Shown piece by piece: positions 25,659 to 32,243 of a stretch of DNA of 33,772 bases (the first letter of the stretch is position 1; every line of letters starts with the position of its first letter). This DNA is from Bacteroidales bacterium (GTDB taxonomy: Bacteria; Bacteroidota; Bacteroidia; Bacteroidales; Dysgonomonadaceae): NCBI GenBank assembly GCA_012728155.1, contig JAAYFR010000099.1, forward strand, positions 1-33,772, read 5' to 3'. The notes beneath the pieces are model-generated. The model had not been told where the DNA came from, searched no databases, and saw nothing but the letters and a program-made list of their open reading frames with translations. Both the position numbers and the translations under genes were made by a program.

Positions 25659-26755
25659 AGAAGAATAATTTTCTGAGGTTAAGACGGTTGGACAGGTATA
25701 TCATTAAAAAGTTCTTAGGGACCTTTATTTTTATGATTGCCCTGATCATCTCCATCGCGGTGGTATTCGATATCAACGAGAAGATCGATAAATTCATGAC
25801 CAACAATGCCTCACTGCAAGCCATTATTTTCGACTATTACCTCAATTTCATCCCCTATTATACCAATCTGTTCAGTCCTCTATTTGTCTTCCTTGCCGTC
25901 ATCTTTTTTACTTCCAAGATGGCGAATAACTCCGAGATCATTGCCATCCTTTCAAATGGTATAGGTTTTAGGCGATTAATGAAGCCCTATATGGTATCGG
26001 CATTGGTAATTGCTGTTTTCTCCTTTTTCTTTGGGGGCTATATTATCCCTCCGGCGAATGCTACCCGTATTCAATTTGAGCAGACCTATGTGAATCCGCG
26101 GGCTAAAGTGACGAGCGACCGTGATATTCAGTTTAGGATAGGGCCGCAGACCATTGTTTATTTCGGTAATTTTGATATGACCAGCAACACCGGTTATTAT
26201 TTCTCTATGGATCATTTCGATAGCCTTCGACTCACATCAAGGCTCACTGCGCAATCGATCCGCTACGATTCCAGTAATCACTGGACAATCAACAATTACC
26301 AGATCAGGCGTTTTGAAGGGCTGAAGGAGATCATTACCAAAGGTACTTCCATAGACACCATTTTACAGATTGTTCCCAATGATTTTATCATTGCCAAGAC
26401 AGACCAGCAGATGATGACTTCCCCCCAACTCCGCAAATACATCCGCAGTCAACAGGAGCGTGGATTGGGAAATATACAGGCATTTCAGATAGAGTATCAC
26501 TCGCGGATAGCCTCTGTTTTTTCGGCATTTATCCTTACCATTATCGGTGCGGCGTTATCAGCGAGAAAAGTGAAGGGGGGAATGGGGCTTAATATTGGTG
26601 TTGGGTTAGCACTCAGTATGGCTTATATTCTTTTCATGACGGTAAGTTCCACTTTTGCGGTGAAGGGGGGGATGAGTCCGTTCGTCGCTGACTGGATTCC
26701 GAATATTATCTTTACAGCCATTGCTTTGTTTTTGTATAAGCGAGCTCCTAATTGA
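25655..26755 (+). CDS. LptF/LptG-family (YjgP/YjgQ) permease
   Basis: A 366-residue inner-membrane protein of the LPS export ABC transporter (LptB2FG), which pulls lipopolysaccharide from the inner membrane towards the periplasmic bridge. It has the family plan: three N-terminal membrane segments (about 20-40, 60-80, 105-125), a periplasmic beta-jellyroll with VNPRAKVTSDRDIQF, and three C-terminal segments, with the family-typical EYHSRIASVFSAFILTIIGAALS (in part). The N-terminal LDRYIIKKFLGTF is typical. Whether it corresponds to LptF or LptG cannot be decided. The ATG at 25655 overlaps the tgt stop; the frame upstream is inside tgt. Confidence 0.9.
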   Translation: MKKNNFLRLRRLDRYIIKKFLGTFIFMIALIISIAVVFDINEKIDKFMTNNASLQAIIFDYYLNFIPYYTNLFSPLFVFLAVIFFTSKMANNSEIIAILSNGIGFRRLMKPYMVSALVIAVFSFFFGGYIIPPANATRIQFEQTYVNPRAKVTSDRDIQFRIGPQTIVYFGNFDMTSNTGYYFSMDHFDSLRLTSRLTAQSIRYDSSNHWTINNYQIRRFEGLKEIITKGTSIDTILQIVPNDFIIAKTDQQMMTSPQLRKYIRSQQERGLGNIQAFQIEYHSRIASVFSAFILTIIGAALSARKVKGGMGLNIGVGLALSMAYILFMTVSSTFAVKGGMSPFVADWIPNIIFTAIALFLYKRAPN

Positions 26756-26768
26756 TCCCGATAACTTC

Positions 26769-26784
26769 TCCCGATTGATCGGGA
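26769..26784. repeat. CCCGAT-type palindrome
   Basis: TCCCGATTGATCGGGA is a perfect 7-bp inverted repeat around TG, 13 bases after the permease stop codon. It is not followed by a T run, so it is a poor intrinsic terminator on the + strand. It is closely related to the palindromes at 24443-24482. Confidence 0.75.
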
Positions 26785-26881
26785 AATGGGGAGGAGTTGC
26801 CGCGACATGTTGGGGGGGTAATGATGCTTGTAGGAATAATCAATTAATCAGTAAATCATGCAATTAGCTAATAGAAAAAAT

Positions 26882-27691
26882 ATGAACCGCAACATTCTTA
26901 TTATTGTACTGCTTGCCGTGACATGGCAAGTGGGTGCGCAGACAAACTATCCGACGATTGTTATTGAGACCAATTATGGGACAATGAAAGCAATATTATA
27001 TGATGATACGCCTGTACATAGCAATCATTACCTGAAACTGATAAAGGAAGGCTATTTCAACGGCACCCTCTTTTACAGGGTGGTAAAGGATTTCGTGATA
27101 CAGGGAGGGGCACAGGACTCACGCAATGCTCCTGCCGGTGCTCAGATTGGTGGTGGACGTACCGATATGGAGTTGATGCCTGAATTTCGACGGGACAAGT
27201 TTCATAAAAAAGGGGCTCTTGCTGCTCCGAGAAAAAGTGATGACGAGAATCCGCAGAAGAAATCGGATGCGTCACAATTCTATATCGTTCAGGGGAGGGT
27301 CTATACCCAGGGGCGGCTCGACTCGATGGAGATGGCGGTGAATGTGCCGATCAAGAACGAAATTATCCGTACCCATTATTTGCCGGATAGGGGTGAGCTG
27401 GACAAACTCAAAGAGGCCAAAGATGCTGGCGGATTCAACGCCCTTTTGGATTCGCTTCTGCAAGTGGTGGACTCACTCTATGCGATAGCTCCCGGCAAGT
27501 TTTTTCTTCCGGTGGAATTGAAAGAGGCATACACCACCCTTGGCGGTGTCGATCGTCTGGATGGATCGTATACCGTTTTTGGAGAGGTGATCGAAGGGAT
27601 TGAGGTGATCGATAAGATTGCCCGCTTGCCGGTTGATGGCAACAGTCGTCCCGAAACCGACGCAAAGATCATCAAGATTTATCCGGAGTAA
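26882..27691 (+). CDS. Secreted cyclophilin-type peptidyl-prolyl isomerase
   Basis: A 269-residue protein from the ATG at 26882: signal peptide MNRNILIIVLLAVTWQVGAQ, then a cyclophilin domain catalysing proline cis-trans isomerisation in the periplasm. Core motifs are GTLFYRVVKDFVIQGGAQD (in part) with the catalytic Arg66, SQFYIVQG at 131-138, and the final SYTVFGEVIEGIEVIDKIA. About 70 residues (142-212) are inserted between the sixth and seventh core strands; they are mainly helical and charged. An upstream ATG at 26858 would put eight polar residues in front of the signal peptide and is less likely. It converges with tyrA with eight bases between stops. Confidence 0.92.
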   Translation: MNRNILIIVLLAVTWQVGAQTNYPTIVIETNYGTMKAILYDDTPVHSNHYLKLIKEGYFNGTLFYRVVKDFVIQGGAQDSRNAPAGAQIGGGRTDMELMPEFRRDKFHKKGALAAPRKSDDENPQKKSDASQFYIVQGRVYTQGRLDSMEMAVNVPIKNEIIRTHYLPDRGELDKLKEAKDAGGFNALLDSLLQVVDSLYAIAPGKFFLPVELKEAYTTLGGVDRLDGSYTVFGEVIEGIEVIDKIARLPVDGNSRPETDAKIIKIYPE

Positions 27692-27699
27692 CTATCCGG

Positions 27700-28473
27700 C
27701 TACTCAATATTTTTTCTTACCCCGATCAGAAACGCTTTCATCTTGTCGGAATCTTTTTCACCGATAATATCGAGCAATTCTCTCAATTGCATCCTGATTT
27801 TTTCCAACTGCTCCGAGGTGTGGGGGTTGAAAAGTATCTCGGTGAGCAGGTAATCATCTTCAGAGAGCAATCCCTGTGCGATATTCATATGTTTTTTAAA
27901 GGTGGTGCCCGGTGCATCTTGATGCTTCATCACCGAAGCAAATACCAATGTAGAAGCAAAGGGGATAGAGAGGGAGTAGGCGATAGTCTCGTCATGTTCG
28001 CGAAACGAATATTCAAACACATTGAGTTTGAGTTGGCGGTAGAGATCTCTGAAGAACACCTTTCCCATATGCGACGATTCTGATATGATGATGGCGCTCT
28101 CTCTACTCAGGTCGTTCAGGCTGGCGAAGGTGGGACCGAACATGGGATGGGTAGAGACATAGGGACGGGTACGCTCCTTATAGAACTCTTCCAGCCCGGT
28201 TTTTACCGAAGCGATATCGCTCAGGATACATCTCTCCGGCAGATAGGGCAGTACGTTATGGAATGCGGGGATGGTGTATTTTAGTGTGGCAGCGTTGATC
28301 ACCAGCTCCGGCTCAAAATCTCTGACCTCTTCAGCTTCAGTCATCCGCTGCGTATTATAGATAAACCGCAATTTTTTTGGATCGGGATCCAGTACCGCCA
28401 CTTCGTGGTCGAAACTAAGCACATCGGCAAAGAAAGAGCCCATTTTCCCGGCTCCGAGAATCAATATCTTCAT
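27700..28473 (-). CDS. tyrA: Prephenate dehydrogenase
   Basis: A 257-residue NAD(P)-dependent enzyme that turns prephenate into 4-hydroxyphenylpyruvate, the tyrosine branch. The Rossmann motif GAGKMG is at 7-12 and the acidic residue at the end of the second strand (VLDPDPKK) suggests NAD preference. STHPMFGPT near 107-115 carries the conserved His109. There is no chorismate mutase part; that domain is fused to the DAHP synthase encoded upstream in the same operon. It is the last gene of the Phe/Tyr operon, 90 bases after the preceding one, and that gap contains TTGGGATATTCCCAA at 28500-28514, a short palindrome of unknown meaning. Confidence 0.9.
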   Translation of the reverse strand: MKILILGAGKMGSFFADVLSFDHEVAVLDPDPKKLRFIYNTQRMTEAEEVRDFEPELVINAATLKYTIPAFHNVLPYLPERCILSDIASVKTGLEEFYKERTRPYVSTHPMFGPTFASLNDLSRESAIIISESSHMGKVFFRDLYRQLKLNVFEYSFREHDETIAYSLSIPFASTLVFASVMKHQDAPGTTFKKHMNIAQGLLSEDDYLLTEILFNPHTSEQLEKIRMQLRELLDIIGEKDSDKMKAFLIGVRKNIE

Positions 28474-28563
28474 ATAATTTAGGATTTAAGATGTAGGTGT
28501 TGGGATATTCCCAATTTATCGATTAAACCGAGTAGGCAATCATCAAATGAGCAGGTCATCCCT

Positions 28564-29640
28564 TCATTTCATTGATTTCGCCCTCTCCATAACCACCATC
28601 TGCTGACGGACCGATTCGGAGTGGATGGCTTCCAGCACTTGCTTGATAAAATCTCCCGACATCTCCATCCGTTCGGCTTGTCCGGCGCGGTCGGTGAGGA
28701 TATGGTCATACCGATGTGTTTGCAGGATGGGCATGTCATGCTCCAGTTTATAGTGTCCGATTTCCCTCGATACTCGCATCCGTTTGGCCAACAGTTGCAA
28801 CAGGTCATTGTCGAGGTCGTCGATCTGTTCACGCAAAACGGAGAGATCCTCTGTGGTCTGAACCGCATCCCGAATGACAAGGTTGTCGAGCACCTCTTTC
28901 AGGGCGGCAGGTGTAATTTGTTGCTCTTTATCGCTCCAGGCCTCATCGGGAGAGCAATGAGTCTCTATGATCAACCCCGAGAAGTTAAGGTCCATCGCCT
29001 GCTGGCTTAGCTTCAGAATCAGGTTGCGGGCACAGCCCATATGGCTTGGGTCGCCTATTACGGGCAATGTAGGAAAACGGCGTTTCAGTTCGATGGGAAT
29101 ATGCCATTGGGGTAGATTGCGATAGATGGTTTTGTCGGGCGTACTGAAGCCGCGATGGATTACCCCGAGCCTCTTTATGCCTGCATTATACAATCTTTCC
29201 AAGGCGCCCACCCATAATTCCAGATCGGGATTGACCGGATTTTTTATCAATATCGGGATATTCACCCCTTTGAGCGTGTCGGCAATCTCTTGTACTGCAA
29301 AGGGATTTGCCGCTGTACGCGCACCAATCCACAGCATGTCTATTCCATATTTCAACGCCTCATAGACATGTTTTTCGGTAGCTACTTCGGTCGACATATA
29401 CATGCCGGTCTCCTTTTTAGCTTCCATCATCCATTTGAGGGCGGGACTTCCTACTCCTTCAAATCCGCCCGGTTTGGTTCTTGGCTTCCATACCCCCGCC
29501 CTGAATATTTTTACTCCGTTTTCTGCCAACTGGCGGGCAGTGGTCATCACCTGTTCTTCTGTTTCCGCACTACAAGGGCCGGCGATTACAAGCGGTCTCT
29601 TGTCGTCTATGTTGGGTAGTAAGATTGATTCGAATTCCAT
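28564..29640 (-). CDS. DAHP synthase fused to chorismate mutase
   Basis: A 358-residue bifunctional enzyme. The N-terminal part (about 10-260) is a type I beta DAHP synthase, the first step of the shikimate pathway: VIAGPCSAE at 18-26, FRAGVWKPRTKPGGFEGVG (in part), IGARTAANP, GDPSHMGCA and IETHCSPDEAWSD. The C-terminal part (266-350) is an AroQ-type chorismate mutase helix bundle with LREQIDDLDNDLLQLLAKRM and SREIGHYKLEHDMP (in part), which makes prephenate. The fusion couples pathway entry and the Phe/Tyr branch point. ATG 29640 is chosen because MEFESILLPN begins the family sequence; 21 more codons up to 29703 are possible but non-conserved. Confidence 0.93.
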   Translation of the reverse strand: MEFESILLPNIDDKRPLVIAGPCSAETEEQVMTTARQLAENGVKIFRAGVWKPRTKPGGFEGVGSPALKWMMEAKKETGMYMSTEVATEKHVYEALKYGIDMLWIGARTAANPFAVQEIADTLKGVNIPILIKNPVNPDLELWVGALERLYNAGIKRLGVIHRGFSTPDKTIYRNLPQWHIPIELKRRFPTLPVIGDPSHMGCARNLILKLSQQAMDLNFSGLIIETHCSPDEAWSDKEQQITPAALKEVLDNLVIRDAVQTTEDLSVLREQIDDLDNDLLQLLAKRMRVSREIGHYKLEHDMPILQTHRYDHILTDRAGQAERMEMSGDFIKQVLEAIHSESVRQQMVVMERAKSMK

Positions 29641-29707
29641 ATTGTTGTTGTTTGTTGTTTTTAAAATTGATGTAAAGAAGTTCCGTTGAACGTTGTCTGG
29701 CATATGA

Positions 29708-30859
29708 TCACATTGGTTGAATTCTTCTATAGGCCTCTTTCAGCTTTTCGACCGACGAGCCAAGGGAAATCCGGATGAACCGGTTCCCATTATTTCCGAA
29801 GATGGCTCCCGGAGTGATAAATACCCTCCTATTGTAAAGTATGTCATCGACAAATGTTTTGCTGTCGGGTGCCTCATCGGGAAGTTTTCCCCATACGAAA
29901 AGTCCCACCTGGCGCTTATCGTAGCTGCAATGCAGCAGGTCCATGATTTTTTCCGCCCATTGGCGGCGTTCGGCATATATCTTATTCATATTGGCATGCC
30001 ATTCGTCGCTGTTGGACAATGCGGCGATAGTGGCCAACTGTACCGGTTTGAATTGTCCGCTATCGATATTACTTTTGGCCTTGACTACCCATTTTACAGA
30101 TTGTGGGTTGGAGGCCAACATTCCCATACGCCATCCCGACATATTATGAGATTTGCTTAATGAGTTCAGTTCGATACAGATATCTTTGGCACTCGGCACA
30201 GAGAGGATACTCATTGGCTTGTCGTTCAGGATAAAACTATAAGGGTTATCGTGGCAGATAAGGATCTCGTGGCGTTTGCCAAAATCTACCAGCTTTTCGA
30301 AGAGTTCCATCGAAGCATTGGCGCCGGTAGGCATGTTGGGATAATTGACCCACATCAGTTTCACCTTCGATAGATCCATCTTCTCCAATGCTTCGAAATC
30401 GGGATTCCAGTTATTCTCTTCCCGCAAGTCGTAGGGTATTACGTTTGCTCTCAGCAGCTTCGAAACGGAGCTATAAGTGGGGTAACCCGGATCGGGAACC
30501 AAAACGGCATCGCCGAAATTGAGGAAAGCCATTGAGATGTGCAGCACTCCCTCTTTTGAACCGATCAGCGGTAACACCTCATCTTCCGCTAATTCCACTT
30601 GGTATATTCTTTTGTACCACTGTGCAAACGCTCTTCTCAGCTCGGGAATACCGGTATAGGGCTGATAAGCATGCGTATCAGGGCGCTGGGCAGTTTCACA
30701 CAGTGTATGGATGGTCTCTTCCGACGGCATCCGGTCGGGAGCACCCACGCCGAGACTGATCACATCTTTCCCTTCGGCATTCATACGGGCCACTTCCGCT
30801 AACTTCACCGAAAAATAGTATTCGGAGATCGATTTTATATGTTCAGCAGGTTCTATCAT
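29708..30859 (-). CDS. Class I/II PLP-dependent aminotransferase
   Basis: A 383-residue fold type I aminotransferase. The PLP lysine is Lys236 in NSLSKSHNMSGWRMG, with Arg244 after it; NYPNMPTG at 172-179, DNPYSF near 204-209 (Asp204, Tyr207) and PGYPTY near 124-129 fit the aspartate/aromatic aminotransferase superfamily. Its place between pheA and the DAHP synthase-chorismate mutase strongly suggests that it transaminates phenylpyruvate and 4-hydroxyphenylpyruvate to Phe and Tyr. The sequence alone would also allow an aspartate or diaminopimelate-type substrate. It follows pheA after a 92-base gap filled by a heptamer array. Confidence 0.88.
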   Translation of the reverse strand: MIEPAEHIKSISEYYFSVKLAEVARMNAEGKDVISLGVGAPDRMPSEETIHTLCETAQRPDTHAYQPYTGIPELRRAFAQWYKRIYQVELAEDEVLPLIGSKEGVLHISMAFLNFGDAVLVPDPGYPTYSSVSKLLRANVIPYDLREENNWNPDFEALEKMDLSKVKLMWVNYPNMPTGANASMELFEKLVDFGKRHEILICHDNPYSFILNDKPMSILSVPSAKDICIELNSLSKSHNMSGWRMGMLASNPQSVKWVVKAKSNIDSGQFKPVQLATIAALSNSDEWHANMNKIYAERRQWAEKIMDLLHCSYDKRQVGLFVWGKLPDEAPDSKTFVDDILYNRRVFITPGAIFGNNGNRFIRISLGSSVEKLKEAYRRIQPM

Positions 30860-30875
30860 ATTTTTAAATTGCTAT

Positions 30876-30952
30876 TATCACTTACCATTTACCACTTACC
30901 ATTTACCATTTACCACTTATCATTTATCACTTACCACTAACCATTTATCAAT
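30876..30952. repeat. Degenerate heptamer tandem array, 11 copies
   Basis: Eleven consecutive 7-base units with consensus TAYCAYT (plus strand) fill nearly the whole gap between pheA and the aminotransferase gene: TATCACT, TACCATT, TACCACT, TACCATT and so on, the last unit touching the pheA stop codon. Nearly all differences are C/T changes at positions 3 and 6. On the coding strand each unit reads ARTGRTA, so TAA recurs every seven bases and thereby in all three frames. Confidence 0.92.
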
Positions 30953-31821
30953 TAGACCATTATCCTTAATTCTCCATTCTCAAATCCATGCTTCTCCTCC
31001 CTATATTCGCCCAAAATTTTCAGATTGCTGATCAGCGGCATGATGGCGTCAACCGACTGTCGGTATCGATGATAATCGGTGAAGGTGAGATCAATATAGA
31101 ACTGATATTCCCACTCTCTTCCGATAATGGGAAGCGACTGGATACGGGTGAGGTTGATATTATAGAACGACAATACCGAGAGTACCTGTGAGAGGCTCCC
31201 TTCGTTATGTGGCAGTACAAAGACCAGCGACGATTTATTGATATGGTTTTCCTTCTGCACTTCACGCAGCATATCGCCTTGTGCCATGATGAGGAAACGG
31301 GTAAAGTTTCTTTTGTTTGTCTCAATACCGTGGGCAAGCACTTCTAACCCATATTTCTCGGCAGCTAACTCACTACAGATGGCGGCGGCTGATTCCAGCT
31401 GTTTGTCTCGGATATCGCGTGCTGCCAAGGCGGTATCTTCGTGTTCTACAATTTTCACACCCGGCAAAGCATCGAGGAAAGCTTCGCATTGCATCAAAGC
31501 GATAGGATGCGACATCACCTCTCTGATCTTTTCTATGGAGTTGCCGGGAAGTACCGCCAACGAATGCGATATACGCAATTTATGTTCTCCGGCAATCTGC
31601 AGACTGCTCATCTTTAAAAGGTCGTGGTTCTGCAACAGACTTCCGGCAATGGTATTCTCAATGGCCATCATGCCGATCAAATCAGGATCTTTCCTTGTCT
31701 CAGCGAAGATATCACGGAAAGTACTGCATGGAACTATTTCCAACTCCTCATCACTAAAATATTCGCGGGCTGCAATCTCGTGGAATGAGCCTTCCCCTCC
31801 CTGAATGGCTATTCTTTTCAT
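30952..31821 (-). CDS. pheA: Prephenate dehydratase
   Basis: A 289-residue monofunctional enzyme converting prephenate to phenylpyruvate, the phenylalanine branch. The catalytic domain begins IAIQGGEGSFHE and contains MMAIENTIAGSL near 51-62 and the catalytic TRF at 174-176. A C-terminal ACT domain starts near 196. In well-studied enzymes this domain binds Phe through GALV and ESRP motifs; here the corresponding stretches are GSLS (208-211) and QSLP (228-231). No chorismate mutase domain is attached. It is the first gene of the operon, and its leader holds an aromatic leader peptide and an intrinsic terminator (described separately). Confidence 0.94.
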   Translation of the reverse strand: MKRIAIQGGEGSFHEIAAREYFSDEELEIVPCSTFRDIFAETRKDPDLIGMMAIENTIAGSLLQNHDLLKMSSLQIAGEHKLRISHSLAVLPGNSIEKIREVMSHPIALMQCEAFLDALPGVKIVEHEDTALAARDIRDKQLESAAAICSELAAEKYGLEVLAHGIETNKRNFTRFLIMAQGDMLREVQKENHINKSSLVFVLPHNEGSLSQVLSVLSFYNINLTRIQSLPIIGREWEYQFYIDLTFTDYHRYRQSVDAIMPLISNLKILGEYREEKHGFENGELRIMV

Positions 31822-31840
31822 CTGTTCAACTATTTAAATG

Positions 31841-31875
31841 AAAAAAGTCCCACCGTGTAATCGGCAGGACTTTTT
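31841..31875 (-). terminator. Intrinsic terminator in the pheA leader (attenuator 3:4 hairpin)
   Basis: On the minus strand AAAAAGTCCTGCCG pairs with CGGTGGGACTTTTT over 14 bp (two G-U pairs), with a six-base loop ATTACA, and ends in a T6 run. Its 3' end is about 20 bases before the pheA ATG. No gene enters from the + side, so it makes sense only as a leader terminator acting on pheA transcription. Confidence 0.88.
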
Positions 31876-31933
31876 ATTATTTTATGATATGACTTTTTTA
31901 ATTTCTTCTCATTTTGCATATAAAATCCTGCCT

Positions 31934-31990
31934 TTACCTACTAAAGTAAAAGTAAAACCAGAAAGCAAATGCAAAAATAGAACCAATCAT
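31934..31990 (-). CDS. Aromatic leader peptide of the pheA operon (pheL-like)
   Basis: An 18-codon frame, MIGSIFAFAFWFYFYFSR, ending in TAA. It has six Phe (positions 6, 8, 10, 12, 14, 16), Trp11 and Tyr13/Tyr15, so nine of 18 residues are aromatic, with Phe at every second position. Such a composition in a short frame directly between a promoter and an intrinsic terminator of a Phe biosynthetic operon is the hallmark of ribosome-mediated attenuation, as for E. coli pheL. The peptide has no similarity to PheL beyond its Phe content. No Shine-Dalgarno sequence is seen; the region before ATG is AT-rich, as is normal in Bacteroidota. The stop codon is followed after one base by the antiterminator arm. 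Confidence 0.8.
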   Translation of the reverse strand: MIGSIFAFAFWFYFYFSR

Positions 31991-32039
31991 TGTAATTTAT
32001 ATTATGGATATGACACGTAAATCATATCGATGATGAGTG

Positions 32040-32073
32040 CAAAAGTACTACTTTTTTCTTTTCAACAAACAAA
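32040..32073 (-). promoter_or_regulatory. Promoter of the pheA operon
   Basis: The minus strand reads TACTTTTG at 32047-32040 (exact TAnnTTTG), with TTTG copies 18 and 22 bases upstream (32066-32069 and 32070-32073) in the -33 position. The start of transcription would be near 32034, about 45 bases before the leader-peptide ATG and about 210 before pheA. A second box, TATTTTTG at 31972-31979, lies inside the leader peptide and would bypass it; it lacks a -33 partner. Confidence 0.65.
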
Positions 32074-32185
32074 ATGGAGGAAAAATGTGATAAATAATAT
32101 AAAAAAGGAGGATTTAATCATGATAAAGCGGGTGGGTGCTTATGGTTTTTATATAATAATTGGACAGAGGTAACAAAAATATTTT

Positions 32186-32193
32186 TATATTTG
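32186..32193 (+). promoter_or_regulatory. Putative -7 box for the POT transporter
   Basis: TATATTTG matches TAnnTTTG exactly, 50 bases before the ATG at 32244. A TTG at 32160-32162 lies 23 bases upstream, a little far but acceptable for a -33 element. Confidence 0.55.
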
Positions 32194-32243
32194 CAAATTA
32201 AAACCGAAGAGAGTAATATTTACAATCATAAACAAATCAGTCA

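Larger units (their letters stand above)
31841..32047 (-). promoter_or_regulatory. Phe-type transcription attenuator leader of the pheA operon
   Basis: Three helices compete in the leader RNA. Helix 1:2 is TTTTGCAT (31969-31976, inside leader codons 5-8) with ATGCAAAA (31912-31919), 8 bp. Helix 2:3 is GGCAGGATTTT (31922-31932, one base after the leader stop) with AAAAGTCCTGCC (31863-31874), 11 pairs with one G-U. Helix 3:4 is the terminator. 1:2 encloses the left arm of 2:3, and 2:3 consumes the left arm of 3:4. A ribosome stalled on Phe codons would cover segment 1 and allow 2:3, hence read-through; a ribosome reaching the stop would cover segment 2 and allow termination. Pairing is read by eye, without energy calculation. 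Confidence 0.8.
31822..32243. other. Intergenic region between pheA and the POT transporter
   Basis: This 422-base gap between divergent genes holds, from left to right, the pheA leader terminator, the antiterminator arm, the leader peptide, the pheA promoter, about 50 AT-rich bases, a 17-codon + strand frame with a strong AAGGAGG before its ATG (32120-32173), and the transporter promoter box. Nothing else is evident in it. Confidence 0.8.

Noticed and set aside
30876..30952. Possible CRISPR array
   Set aside because: Units are 7 bases long without spacers; this is a simple tandem repeat and no cas gene is near.
31972..31979. Second promoter for pheA inside the leader peptide
   Set aside because: TATTTTTG fits the -7 consensus, but no -33 element lies upstream and a start there would remove most of the leader peptide; the box at 32040-32047 is better.
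31838..32020. 60-codon + strand frame in the pheA leader
   Set aside because: It is antisense to the attenuator and leader peptide, has no ribosome-binding site or promoter, and no recognisable domain.
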